From the NCBI GenBank assembly GCA_017694565.1, contig JADIMR010000054.1:1-37861 (forward strand): a stretch of DNA of 37,861 nt, in the 5' to 3' direction. Below the pieces are notes generated by a model. It saw nothing but the letters and a program-made list of their open reading frames with translations, ran no database searches and had not been told where the DNA came from. The DNA comes from Candidatus Enterocola intestinipullorum (lineage in GTDB: Bacteria > Bacteroidota > Bacteroidia > Bacteroidales > Paludibacteraceae). Shown one piece after another: positions 8,930 to 16,579 of the stretch; the stretch's first letter is position 1; each line of letters begins with the position of its first letter. A program made the position numbers and the translations under genes.

Positions 8930-10339
8930 ATGAATGTAAAGAAGTATCTTTTGATGGGAGCGGCTGCAACAGCCCTCTTATTCTTCGCTGCTTGCGAAAA
9001 CAAAGGACCCGAAGGACCCGAAGGCCCCGGCAGTGACGGCGGCAATCCTCCCGCGACATCCGAATTGGCAGACCCTGCCTTGTGGAACGATGTGGACGAA
9101 TTGACATGGCCGAAAAACTCGGTCGTAAACCTTAACACACACTACACGGTACCCGAAGGCAAAACCTTGGTAATCGAAGAAGGCGTACAAGTGATTGTAA
9201 ACACAGAAGGAGTTGGCGACAATGGAACGGCCATAGAATTTTCAGTAGACGGCAACCTTTACTGCAACGGCACGGAAGCCAACCCCGTGCGCTTCTCCAT
9301 TCCAGAGGACGAGCGCACCGAAGCCAATGCCTTGAAAGGCATGTGGGGCGGCATAGTGGCATACAACAGCTGCGGTGAGATGCTCATCGACAACACCATC
9401 ATCGAATACACCGGCGGACAAGTAATCGAGGACTCCCCCGCAGCCTTGGACGGGGTATACGAAGCCGGCGATGACGCATATCCCCAAATAACCACCAACA
9501 ACATCAACGGCAAGTATGTAATCACCAACTCCATACTCCGCTACGGTTGGAGCGACGGCATCTATCTTATGGGCGGTGAAGCAATTATTGCCAACAATAT
9601 CTTTGCAGGCAACGGGTTCGACGGAGCAGAGGCTGTAAACGTGAAAGCTGGTTGCAAGGTCGACGTGGCAGGCAACATAATGTTCGCACCCAACACCAAC
9701 GGTTTGAAACTTTCCAGCTCCGGACAAGGCGGCGAACGCGGACAAGCCCTCATCCAAGCCTACAACAACACTATCATCAATGCGGGCTGGCGTCGCGACG
9801 GTGAAAAGGGCGGTTGCGTTTATGTTGAGAAAAACGCACTCGTACACGTGTTCAACAACTTGCTGGTAAACTGCAAATTCCGCGCCATGACACCTTCATA
9901 CACTATTCCCAACAACCCGGAAGAAGGATATGATGACAAATCGGTAATCGACTACAACTTCTACGCATCCGGCAATCAGGAAAGCGAAATCGTATGGGAA
10001 GAAGAATCCGGCGTGAAATATGCTTGGGAAGGTTACAACTACGCCCATGAAGACTACAACACAAGCGCGGTGGACGTAAACAGCGTGATTGCGACCAAAG
10101 ACAACCTGCAAGATCCATTGTTCGTGAACTACGATGTAAACGGCGTATCACTTACACGGTACATGTATGATGATGCATGGAATTTCCACGTCAAATCCGG
10201 CTCTCCCGTATTGACCGGGGCTTACAGCGGCAATGATGCCTATATGCAGCCCTACTTCGCCGCAACCGGACTTACCGTAAACGGAACGACTTATAATTCG
10301 CCCGCGCCTCAAGCATGGTTCGGCGCATTCGGCGAATAA
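8930..10339 (+). CDS. surface lipoprotein with right-handed beta-helix
   Basis: A 469-residue lipoprotein. The signal peptide ends in LLFFAAC (lipobox cysteine 22). It is followed by a short collagen-like GPEGPEGPG linker, then a run of short repeats (for example NIFAGNGFDGAEAVNVKAG, NIMFAPNTNGLKL, NNTIINAGW) typical of parallel beta-helix proteins. Such folds often bind or cleave polysaccharides; no catalytic motif is evident. It starts 72 bases after the TonB receptor with no terminator between, so the two are probably co-transcribed and may work together at the cell surface, with the lipoprotein acting as the receptor's binding partner. Exact function unknown. Confidence 0.82.
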   Translation: MNVKKYLLMGAAATALLFFAACENKGPEGPEGPGSDGGNPPATSELADPALWNDVDELTWPKNSVVNLNTHYTVPEGKTLVIEEGVQVIVNTEGVGDNGTAIEFSVDGNLYCNGTEANPVRFSIPEDERTEANALKGMWGGIVAYNSCGEMLIDNTIIEYTGGQVIEDSPAALDGVYEAGDDAYPQITTNNINGKYVITNSILRYGWSDGIYLMGGEAIIANNIFAGNGFDGAEAVNVKAGCKVDVAGNIMFAPNTNGLKLSSSGQGGERGQALIQAYNNTIINAGWRRDGEKGGCVYVEKNALVHVFNNLLVNCKFRAMTPSYTIPNNPEEGYDDKSVIDYNFYASGNQESEIVWEEESGVKYAWEGYNYAHEDYNTSAVDVNSVIATKDNLQDPLFVNYDVNGVSLTRYMYDDAWNFHVKSGSPVLTGAYSGNDAYMQPYFAATGLTVNGTTYNSPAPQAWFGAFGE

Positions 10340-10396
10340 AAGCTACCGTGGGGGAGTCTTTCCCCGTGGCACATAGTTCATAAATATTTGCAAAGG

Positions 10397-10447
10397 CCTG
10401 CGTTCCGGTCCTTATTCAAGTATACGGTCCGCAGGTTTTATTTTTTT
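10397..10447 (+). terminator. intrinsic terminator after the beta-helix lipoprotein
   Basis: CCTGCG...CGCAGG with additional CCG/CGG pairing, followed by TTTTATTTTTTT. A smaller GGGGGA/TCCCC hairpin lies just before it. It separates the receptor/lipoprotein unit from the phosphatase gene. Confidence 0.8.
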
Positions 10448-10525
10448 CATTAATGTTGCAAGATGTAAGGCGATAATCAAAAACAATAAATAACCCGCCT
10501 TGCCGTTTAATAATAAAACTTACAA

Positions 10526-11491
10526 ATGGAAAAGACAAAATCCCTAATCAGACTGGCAAGCATTGCAGCGTTTGTTTTGTGCATGTCGGCGTTGCCGGCT
10601 TCAGCTCAAAACGAAGCCGCATGGAAGTCGTTGGAAAAACCGCTGAACTTTTACCTTGCCAACGACCTCGGACGCAATGGTTATTACGACCAAAAGCCCA
10701 TTGCTGAACTTATGGGCCGCATGGCGGAAACGATAGACATAGAGTTCGTGGTCGCTGCCGGCGACGTGCATCATTTCGAAGGCGTCCGCAGCGTGGACGA
10801 TCCTCTTTGGATGACCAATTACGAGTTGATTTACAGCCACCCCGACCTGATGCTTCCGTGGTATCCCATTTTGGGCAACCATGAATATCGCGGCAACACG
10901 CAGGCAGTGGTGGATTACAGCAAGGTGAGCGCGCGCTGGGACATGCCCGACAAATATTATACGCAAGTAATGGAAGAGGACGGCGCAACAATCCGCCTTG
11001 TGATGATAGACACGTCTCCGCTTCTTGACAAATATCGTGAAGACACTGAAAAATATCCTGATGCCGGCAAACAGGACATGGACCGCCAATTGGCTTGGAT
11101 CGACTCCGTGCTGACGGCAGCCACTGAAGACTGGGTGCTTGTAGTGGGACACCACCCCATTTACGCATATACCGACAAAAGCGAATCGGAACGCCTTGAC
11201 ATGCAGAAACGGGTTGATACCATTCTGCGCAAACATGGCAATGTGGACATGTACCTTTGCGGACACATACACAACTTCCAGCATATCCGTAAAAAAGGCT
11301 GCGACATGGATTATGTGGTAAATTCCAGCGGTTCGCTCAGCCGCCCGAACGTGGAGCCTGTGGACGGCACCGTATTTTGCAGCGGAGAACCCGGATATTC
11401 GTTAATCACGGTGGACAAAAAGGAACTCTGCCTGCACATGGTTGACAAGAACGGCAACATCATCCACACTATAAAACGCACGAAGAAGTAA
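10526..11491 (+). CDS. secreted metallophosphoesterase, purple acid phosphatase (TRAP-like)
   Basis: A 321-residue exported phosphatase with a signal peptide (cleavage after ALPASAQ, about residue 28). The calcineurin-like motifs appear in order: NDLG (D47), AAGD (D80), GNHEY (N118, H119), VVGHHP (H209) and CGHIHNFQ (H247, H249). The PWYPILGNHEYRGN and SARWDMPDKYY segments are typical of tartrate-resistant/purple acid phosphatases. The first motif is NDLG rather than the usual GDWG, and the second lacks the GDNFY tyrosine, having VHH instead, so the metal centre may differ. It lies downstream of the TonB receptor and lipoprotein, which suggests phosphate release from an organic phosphate before uptake. 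Confidence 0.88.
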   Translation: MEKTKSLIRLASIAAFVLCMSALPASAQNEAAWKSLEKPLNFYLANDLGRNGYYDQKPIAELMGRMAETIDIEFVVAAGDVHHFEGVRSVDDPLWMTNYELIYSHPDLMLPWYPILGNHEYRGNTQAVVDYSKVSARWDMPDKYYTQVMEEDGATIRLVMIDTSPLLDKYREDTEKYPDAGKQDMDRQLAWIDSVLTAATEDWVLVVGHHPIYAYTDKSESERLDMQKRVDTILRKHGNVDMYLCGHIHNFQHIRKKGCDMDYVVNSSGSLSRPNVEPVDGTVFCSGEPGYSLITVDKKELCLHMVDKNGNIIHTIKRTKK

Positions 11492-11540
11492 GGCGGAACC
11501 CGACCCCATGCAGGAAAAGACGCTGCTGCGGGTTTTAAAA

Positions 11541-11585
11541 GATTGATGCCGGCTTCAAAACTATTTTGATGCCGGCTTCTTTATA
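11541..11585 (+). terminator. intrinsic terminator after the phosphatase
   Basis: GCCGGCTTCAAAA, loop CTA, TTTTGATGCCGGC, then TTCTTT. The stem has a single mismatch. Confidence 0.8.
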
Positions 11586-11643
11586 TCTTGCTGCGGATAG
11601 ATTTCATTCGGACACAATGTTACACTTTTTATAGTGGCGGGTT

Positions 11644-12861
11644 TTACCAATTCTCATTCGTCAGGAAATCTGCTATATGCCAATGCCTCACCCCTTCGAT
11701 ATTGTCCTGCCAAACATCATCCATGCTCACGACATACTTGGGGTAATGGTCGCTGATGGCAAGCAATGGCGCAAATTCACGTTCCACCGTCGCGTCCGAT
11801 TCCATCCGATAGGTTACTTGTACATATATCTTCTCGTCCCGGCGTATCCCCACGAAATCGACTTCTCGCGTATCCTGCTTGCCGATGTACGTATCATATC
11901 CGCGTCGCCTCATCTCCCAATAGACAAGATTCTCCAATGCTCCCGAAATCATCCGGTCTTTATACCCCATCACAGCGTAAATCAGTGACAAGTCGCTGAC
12001 AAAATACTTTTCATTAGTCTGCAATAAATCCTTTCCCTTGATGTCGTAACGCGGCACACGCCGGATTATGAATGCTCCCTGCAAAGCCTCCAAGTAATTA
12101 TACACGGTATTGATGTCCACTCGCCGTTGCTGGCTCTTGAAGTAGTCGGCGATGTTTTTGGCGTTGAGCCGGTTGCCGATATTATCGAACACAAAGCGCA
12201 CCACCCGTTCCAGCAGTTCGACATTGCGGATGCTGTGCCGCTGCACAGTATCCCGTAGGATGACGGACGAATATATGTCGTATACCAGTTTATAAACAGC
12301 ATCATAGCTGTAATTTGCCGTATGGACAGCAGGGAACCCTCCCATACGGAGATATTTCCGAAACTCTTCACGCAGATTCTCCTTATTCTCAGACTCGATA
12401 CCATGAAACAAAAGATATTCATTGAAGGACAGCGGCATGATATGGAAACTTACATATCTGCCGGCTAAATAAGTGGATAACTCAGAGGAAAGCAGCCGGG
12501 AGTTTGACCCTGTAACATACACATCGACATCCCAATCAACCAAGAAAGAATTTACAGCTTTCTCCCAATCTTTAACTTCCTGTATCTCGTCCAACAAAAT
12601 ATATACTCTGCCTTCCGTCTTCTCCACTCTATCCTTGATATACCGGTACAGAGCCTTTGCATCGGCAATATCCATCCATTCGAAACTCTCAAAGTTCATG
12701 TAGACAATCCGTTCCACGGCAACGCCTTGATGTTCTAGCTCATCGGCTATCAACTGCAATACAACGGACTTTCCGCACCTGCGTATACCAGCAATCACCT
12801 TGACGAACGGACGGTTCATGAAGGGACGGATTTGTTTCATATACAGTTCTCTTGCTATCAT
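11644..12861 (-). CDS. AAA ATPase with DUF4143 C-terminal domain
   Basis: A 405-residue ATPase of the AAA_14/DUF4143 type, common in multiple copies in Bacteroidota and archaea and of uncertain role. The Walker A motif is GIRRCGKS (about 25-32), the Walker B is VYILLDEIQEV and the sensor-like strand is VYVTGSNSRLLSSEL. The C-terminal part contains a nuclease-like segment (RGYDTYIGKQDTREVDFV) similar to the DUF4143 fold. The ORF track starts at a GTG; the ATG at 12861 is favoured. It is monocistronic, behind a large palindrome. Members of this family often act as stand-alone accessory genes; a link to defence or DNA processing is not shown. Confidence 0.88.
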   Translation of the reverse strand: MIARELYMKQIRPFMNRPFVKVIAGIRRCGKSVVLQLIADELEHQGVAVERIVYMNFESFEWMDIADAKALYRYIKDRVEKTEGRVYILLDEIQEVKDWEKAVNSFLVDWDVDVYVTGSNSRLLSSELSTYLAGRYVSFHIMPLSFNEYLLFHGIESENKENLREEFRKYLRMGGFPAVHTANYSYDAVYKLVYDIYSSVILRDTVQRHSIRNVELLERVVRFVFDNIGNRLNAKNIADYFKSQQRRVDINTVYNYLEALQGAFIIRRVPRYDIKGKDLLQTNEKYFVSDLSLIYAVMGYKDRMISGALENLVYWEMRRRGYDTYIGKQDTREVDFVGIRRDEKIYVQVTYRMESDATVEREFAPLLAISDHYPKYVVSMDDVWQDNIEGVRHWHIADFLTNENW

Positions 12862-12876
12862 GTTTGCCACTATTTT

Positions 12877-12940
12877 GGGTTATACCTGCAAATATAACAT
12901 ATTTATTTCAAGTTTTTAGGGTTATGACCATAAAAACTTG
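12877..12940 (-). promoter_or_regulatory. promoter and operator-like palindrome of the DUF4143 ATPase gene
   Basis: The -7 box TATATTTG lies at 12896-12889 on the minus strand. A 32-bp palindrome, CAAGTTTTTA...TAAAAACTTG (12909-12940, outer 10 bp perfect), covers the -33 position. Its core GGGTTATGACC is echoed by GGGTTATACC (12877-12886) at the expected start point. The arrangement fits repressor binding at two sites. Confidence 0.55.
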
Positions 12941-12962
12941 AATTGTTATCATTCTCTAATGC

Positions 12963-12996
12963 AAAAAAAGCGGCAAGCATTTAAAAACGCTTGCCG
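12963..12996 (-). terminator. intrinsic terminator of the glycosyltransferase transcript
   Basis: On the minus strand CGGCAAGCG, a TTTTTAAAT loop, then GCTTGCCG is followed by a run of T. It ends the minus-strand unit that includes the GT4-like gene. Confidence 0.82.
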
Positions 12997-13071
12997 TTTT
13001 GGTAGTTTTTAACTTCGGGTTTTGCCGGTATCCGTCCTTGATATAACTTATTTAATTTATTTTAGCCGTGT

Positions 13072-14301
13072 CTAAACGGCTTGTGCAAACAATTTTTCCC
13101 ATGTTTGAGCTGCATATCCGCGTGAAAAATTCAGCCTTATGCTTTCCTGCACATGACCCTCGGTGTGTCCGTTTATTTCCCATTCGTTGAAACGCTCCCG
13201 TAAAAAAGAGTCGATTTCTGCTCCATCGGACGACACCAAACCGCAGCCGGTTTCCCTTACCAATTTGGCAAGGTTGTCGCCATTGTCGGGAGTGCAAAGC
13301 ACGGGCCGGTTACAGCCCACATATTCGAAAAACTTCGTGGTCATCATGCCGAAGAACCGTTTGCGGGATTGCACATTGCAAAGCACGAGCAACACGGAAC
13401 TGCGGACCATTTCAGCCTGCAATCTTGAAGGCGGAATAAAATCACGTACCTCGACCATGTCCTGCAAGCCGTACTCTTGCGCGATTTTTTCAACTACCTG
13501 TTTGGACACATCATCCACGAACCAGCGCAGGCGGGTATTCTTTTCGTTCAAAATGCCACCTGCACGCAGCCTTGCCACCGATTCGAACAAATGGCGGGGG
13601 GTACGCATCAGCTCGTTGTATATGCGTCCGAAATACGAGACGGTGAAATATTCCGTGGGCACGGCCTCCGGGTGGAACAGATTCTCGTCGTAGCCGTTAT
13701 ATACCAAAAACGTGTGTGGATTATACTGTGAAAGGGTCTCCACGTGCCACGGGGAAACTGTGGTTACAGCCTTGGCGCGGGCAAGCACACGGTTGCGGCG
13801 GCGCAGGTTAAGTTTGTTGTAAACGGCAAAAAGCGGCTTTCCTATAATACGCGGGGGACGGCGGCCAAGATAATAATTGTCGTCGGGAGACTGTTCGGGT
13901 ATGTCGCGCAGGTCGACAAACAACGGCACGCGCAAATCTTTCGCGGCTTGCGCCGCTGCATACAAAGGGAAAACAAGGTTCGAACTTGTAAAAACCAAAT
14001 CGTATCGGCGATTGCGCCAAAAATTTTTGGATTTGCGATAAAAGTACCTGCTTTTATAATCACAAACAAGACCGAGCGCGAATTTGTACAACCATTCGGC
14101 GCGTTCAAAGGATTTGCCTTTGCGGCTATAATAATCAATGGCGCGGACATTCACGCCATCTGGAATATGGCAAGTGCTTCCTTTGCCTTCTACCACATAA
14201 TCGATTTCCCATCCTTTTTGCAGGAAATACGAGCAAAAATACCGCATACGCGGGATATAAGCAGGGGGAGCGAACTCCTCACCGAACACAAGCATCCGCA
14301 T
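13072..14301 (-). CDS. glycosyltransferase, GT4-like fold
   Basis: A 409-residue glycosyltransferase with two Rossmann-like halves (GT-B). The N-terminal EEFAPPAYIPRMRYFCSYFLQKGWEIDYV resembles GT4 acceptor domains. The C-terminal VSYFGRIYNELMRTPRHLF and MMTTKFFEYVGCNRPVLC match the donor-binding region, including the EYVGCNRPV glutamate motif. It probably transfers a nucleotide-activated sugar in cell-surface polysaccharide synthesis; donor and acceptor are unknown. It lies 10 bases after the vapC-like gene on the same strand and may share its transcript. No other polysaccharide genes surround it, so it looks like an isolated glycosyltransferase. Confidence 0.85.
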   Translation of the reverse strand: MRMLVFGEEFAPPAYIPRMRYFCSYFLQKGWEIDYVVEGKGSTCHIPDGVNVRAIDYYSRKGKSFERAEWLYKFALGLVCDYKSRYFYRKSKNFWRNRRYDLVFTSSNLVFPLYAAAQAAKDLRVPLFVDLRDIPEQSPDDNYYLGRRPPRIIGKPLFAVYNKLNLRRRNRVLARAKAVTTVSPWHVETLSQYNPHTFLVYNGYDENLFHPEAVPTEYFTVSYFGRIYNELMRTPRHLFESVARLRAGGILNEKNTRLRWFVDDVSKQVVEKIAQEYGLQDMVEVRDFIPPSRLQAEMVRSSVLLVLCNVQSRKRFFGMMTTKFFEYVGCNRPVLCTPDNGDNLAKLVRETGCGLVSSDGAEIDSFLRERFNEWEINGHTEGHVQESIRLNFSRGYAAQTWEKLFAQAV

Positions 14302-14311
14302 GGTGGAAAAA

Positions 14312-14722
14312 TTATCTTTGTATCCAATTTTCTATTTGAATGCCCGTAAAATTTTGAAAATCTTTGACATTTTCTGTCACCATTACCATTCCATAAGTTA
14401 TCGCCGCACAACCAATCCATAAATCAAAATTGTCATCAGCAGGAGTCCCCGATAATCGCAATCTTGCTTTTTCAGATGCGAACATATCAATAGCACCGCT
14501 TATAGGCAAAATCTGCAATATTGATAACAATTCCTGCAATTTTTGCAATCTCGATGAAATGCCTTTCTTTTTTCCTAATTCCGCTCCGTATTTAAGTTCG
14601 GCTTCTGTAATTTCGGAGATATAACAATTTTGCAAACCAACCGAATCTATTTTCCGATTAATATCATACATCCCTCGCAATAGAAAAATACAAATGTTGG
14701 TATCCAGCAAATATCGTTTCAT
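14312..14722 (-). CDS. vapC: PIN-domain ribonuclease toxin, VapC family
   Basis: A 136-residue PIN-domain protein. It begins MKRYLLDTNICIFLLRG, where D7 is the first metal ligand. ISEITEAELKYG follows (E42), then PADDNFDLWIGCAAITYG (acidic cluster D96-D100) and the C-terminal VTENVKDFQNFTGI typical of VapC. VapC toxins cut tRNA or rRNA in growth control or plasmid/genome stabilisation. The start overlaps the upstream antitoxin stop by four bases (ATGA), the usual toxin-antitoxin arrangement. All expected acidic residues are present, so the toxin is probably functional. Confidence 0.9.
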   Translation of the reverse strand: MKRYLLDTNICIFLLRGMYDINRKIDSVGLQNCYISEITEAELKYGAELGKKKGISSRLQKLQELLSILQILPISGAIDMFASEKARLRLSGTPADDNFDLWIGCAAITYGMVMVTENVKDFQNFTGIQIENWIQR

Positions 14723-14967
14723 TCTTCAATATGATTTTTAAATTTGCGACTGGCTTTTATCTCCTTTGCCATTTCATCGGCATTCATGTCCGGAAAATCA
14801 TCATCTTTCCATACTCCGTAAAAACGCCCTGCGGAAGGAATAGCTTCGGCTTCCTCCTTGCACGCCTCTTCTATCAGTTTTTCTCCAAGCCAACGTTTGT
14901 TTCGCGAATCCAAGGATAGAGAATTGATAAAATCCAGCAACCCGTCCAAACTAATTATTCCATTCAT
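14719..14967 (-). CDS. VapB-type antitoxin candidate
   Basis: An 82-residue acidic protein directly upstream of the VapC toxin, overlapping it by four bases. The N-terminal half (SLDGLLDFINSLSLDSRNKRWLGEKLIEEA) may form a short DNA-binding or dimerisation region. The C-terminal half (KDDDFPDMNADEMAKEIKASRKF) is charged, as in antitoxin toxin-binding tails, and the DDDFPD-MNADEMAKEIKASR pattern is seen in Bacteroidales antitoxins next to PIN proteins. The family was assigned from position and composition. A promoter lies just upstream, and autoregulation by the toxin-antitoxin complex is expected. Confidence 0.8.
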   Translation of the reverse strand: MNGIISLDGLLDFINSLSLDSRNKRWLGEKLIEEACKEEAEAIPSAGRFYGVWKDDDFPDMNADEMAKEIKASRKFKNHIEE

Positions 14968-14992
14968 AACCTATATGCCAAATTTCTTTGTG

Positions 14993-15022
14993 TAAAAATA
15001 GACATAAAAATTAAGAAAACAA
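14993..15022 (-). promoter_or_regulatory. predicted promoter of the toxin-antitoxin genes
   Basis: On the minus strand TTG (15022-15020) is followed after exactly 19 bases by TATTTTTA (15000-14993), one mismatch from TAnnTTTG. The antitoxin start is 26 bases downstream. Confidence 0.5.
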
Positions 15023-15051
15023 GCCGGATTTCCAACTCGTCTTATTAAACC

Positions 15052-15873
15052 TCAACGCATTTGCTCAATATCAAAAGTGCCGTTTGCAAGTGCCGACCTT
15101 ATCTCGTTGTCCAAAACAGCCAATTCTTCTTCGTCGTAATCCACATTCCAAAATTCCTTTTGCGACAAACCTTTCTCATTCATCAGATACTCCGTCCGCA
15201 ACCTGCTCAAAAAATAAAAATAGGAGTTGCCCCAAATACCTTCGTCGGCAGTTAAATTATCGTGTTCTTCTGCGTTCTCAATGAAAATCTTTTTACCTTG
15301 CCCGACATGGAAAGAAGAAGACCCTGCAACATAATCGGCAAAACCCTCGCTTTTCCATTTGTTGAACCAATTATCGTACAGCCCCGTCAGCCATCCCCTG
15401 CTCTCGCGCTGCCAGAAATGGCACAATTCGTGCGCCCATACGCTTGCAGCAGGCCTGTCGATGAACCTAGCAGGTTGCTTCATCGTCTTGAAATCGGGGG
15501 GCATAAGCATGATAGTGGAAAAAGGCCAAAGCGAAACCCCAAGAGCCAACGAATTCAGATGCGCTGTACGTTTACGGAACGAATGGCGGTCCTTGACGAT
15601 GATGATGGTTACCTCATCTGTCAAATCGCAGCCTTTTGCCAACAACATGCTGTCGGCTTGCCCGAACGCCGCGACGACAGCCAACGAATCCATCCCCCTC
15701 ATATTCTTGTCCGCGTAAACCACTACGTTGCCCATATCGGCGACCTTTACCGTGTCGCGCAAAATCCACCACTTATAAAGCGAAACAAGCACTACCACAG
15801 TAAGCACAGTAGGCAGCACGTTATTTACTAAAATTGAAAGGGGTTTGTTCTTTATAGGAATGTTTAAGGACAT
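15052..15873 (-). CDS. membrane-anchored zinc metallopeptidase-like protein (HExxH)
   Basis: A 273-residue protein with one N-terminal membrane helix (VLPTVLTVVVLVSLYKWWIL, about 19-38) and an extracytoplasmic domain. It contains HELCH (H148, E149, H152) and a downstream glutamate in KSEGFADYV (E176), the gluzincin zinc ligands. The overall layout resembles peptidase-MA-like proteins. It is not close to any enzyme I can name, so the substrate is unknown. It is separated from the antitoxin gene by 84 bases and from the next upstream small gene by 54 bases. Activity is likely because all zinc ligands are present. Confidence 0.68.
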   Translation of the reverse strand: MSLNIPIKNKPLSILVNNVLPTVLTVVVLVSLYKWWILRDTVKVADMGNVVVYADKNMRGMDSLAVVAAFGQADSMLLAKGCDLTDEVTIIIVKDRHSFRKRTAHLNSLALGVSLWPFSTIMLMPPDFKTMKQPARFIDRPAASVWAHELCHFWQRESRGWLTGLYDNWFNKWKSEGFADYVAGSSSFHVGQGKKIFIENAEEHDNLTADEGIWGNSYFYFLSRLRTEYLMNEKGLSQKEFWNVDYDEEELAVLDNEIRSALANGTFDIEQMR

Positions 15874-15927
15874 ATCGGTATTATCCGTTTTTTAGAAAAT
15901 CAGTTAGCATTAAAAATCGGCATTGCT

Positions 15928-16119
15928 TCATTTGAAGATTGAAATACCGACCGCGTGTGCCACAAAAAAGCAGCAAACAAAAACAAACACGCACATTGCC
16001 GTGAAAATCATTTTGGGGTGCTGGGAGGCTTTAATTAACAACTCGCTTATTTCTTTAAAATCGTCATTCAAATTTTTCATGGGGGAATTATGTTTATTAT
16101 TGTCATCTAACTTTGTCAT
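15928..16119 (-). CDS. small single-pass membrane protein, hypothetical
   Basis: A 63-residue protein from the ATG at 16119 (the ORF track starts upstream, inside a terminator stem). It has a polar N-terminal half (LDDNNKHNSPMKNLNDDF) and one C-terminal hydrophobic helix (MIFTAMCVFVFVCCFFVAHAVGI). I do not recognise a family. It lies at the distal end of the bacteriocin-export region and could be a minor immunity or accessory protein, but that is position-based inference. It is behind a terminator, so it needs its own promoter or read-through. Confidence 0.45.
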   Translation of the reverse strand: MTKLDDNNKHNSPMKNLNDDFKEISELLIKASQHPKMIFTAMCVFVFVCCFFVAHAVGISIFK

Positions 16120-16146
16120 ATTCTTCCATTTGACATATAAATAAAG

Positions 16147-16180
16147 GATAGTTCCGGGGAATACTTTCCTCCGAACTATC
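16147..16180 (-). terminator. stem-loop between two small membrane-protein genes
   Basis: GATAGTTC/GAACTATC arms (8 bp perfect) with further GGAA/TTCC pairing inside and CTTTATTT after it on the minus strand. It could terminate the 74-residue gene. The T-run is weak. Confidence 0.5.
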
Positions 16181-16201
16181 TTTAGAATCAATAGAGATTA
16201 A

Positions 16202-16426
16202 TTAATTCACAGGTCGTTTTCTATCATGCAAACGCAGATACAACACTACTAATGACAAGATTAATATAGGCAATGCAATTGTAATTCTTTCCATCACAAA
16301 GTTATAGATAGATCCTTTATAATGACAATAATTCCAAATTTCCACTCCTATAAACATCCCTACGACAAACAGCATTGCAAAGGACACTATGTTCAATGCT
16401 GTTTGTTTAGTATTCACTGATATCAT
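16202..16426 (-). CDS. small two-helix membrane protein, hypothetical
   Basis: A 74-residue protein with two hydrophobic segments (ALNIVSFAMLFVVGMFIGVEIW and ITIALPILILSLVVLYLRL) and a basic tail (HDRKRPVN). The family is not recognised. It is downstream of the HTH gene and a 20-bp palindrome, on the same strand as the export operon. Small two-helix proteins next to bacteriocin exporters are sometimes immunity proteins; nothing in the sequence proves that here. Confidence 0.55.
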   Translation of the reverse strand: MISVNTKQTALNIVSFAMLFVVGMFIGVEIWNYCHYKGSIYNFVMERITIALPILILSLVVLYLRLHDRKRPVN

Positions 16427-16548
16427 TTGCCAACTGTCGAATTTATACTATTAATAAACTATGTATCAATAAATTCAAGCCTTTATAATCTTCTACAAAT
16501 ACACACAAGTCAGAAAATTTCGCTTACGCAGACACATTTACTGTCCGC

Positions 16549-16568
16549 TTGTGTAATAAATTACACAA
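16549..16568. promoter_or_regulatory. operator-like perfect palindrome
   Basis: TTGTGTAAT-AA-ATTACACAA has 9-bp perfect arms. It lies just after the HTH gene stop and about 120 bases before the 74-residue gene. No T-run follows, so a protein-binding site is more likely than a terminator. Confidence 0.5.
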
Positions 16569-16579
16569 ACCAATATTTT

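Noticed and set aside
13072-14301. Capsule or O-antigen cluster around the GT4-like gene
   Set aside because: Neighbours are an ATPase and a toxin-antitoxin pair; no other polysaccharide genes are present.
16549-16568. Intrinsic terminator of the HTH gene
   Set aside because: The stem is AT-rich and not followed by a T-run on either strand, so an operator is more likely.
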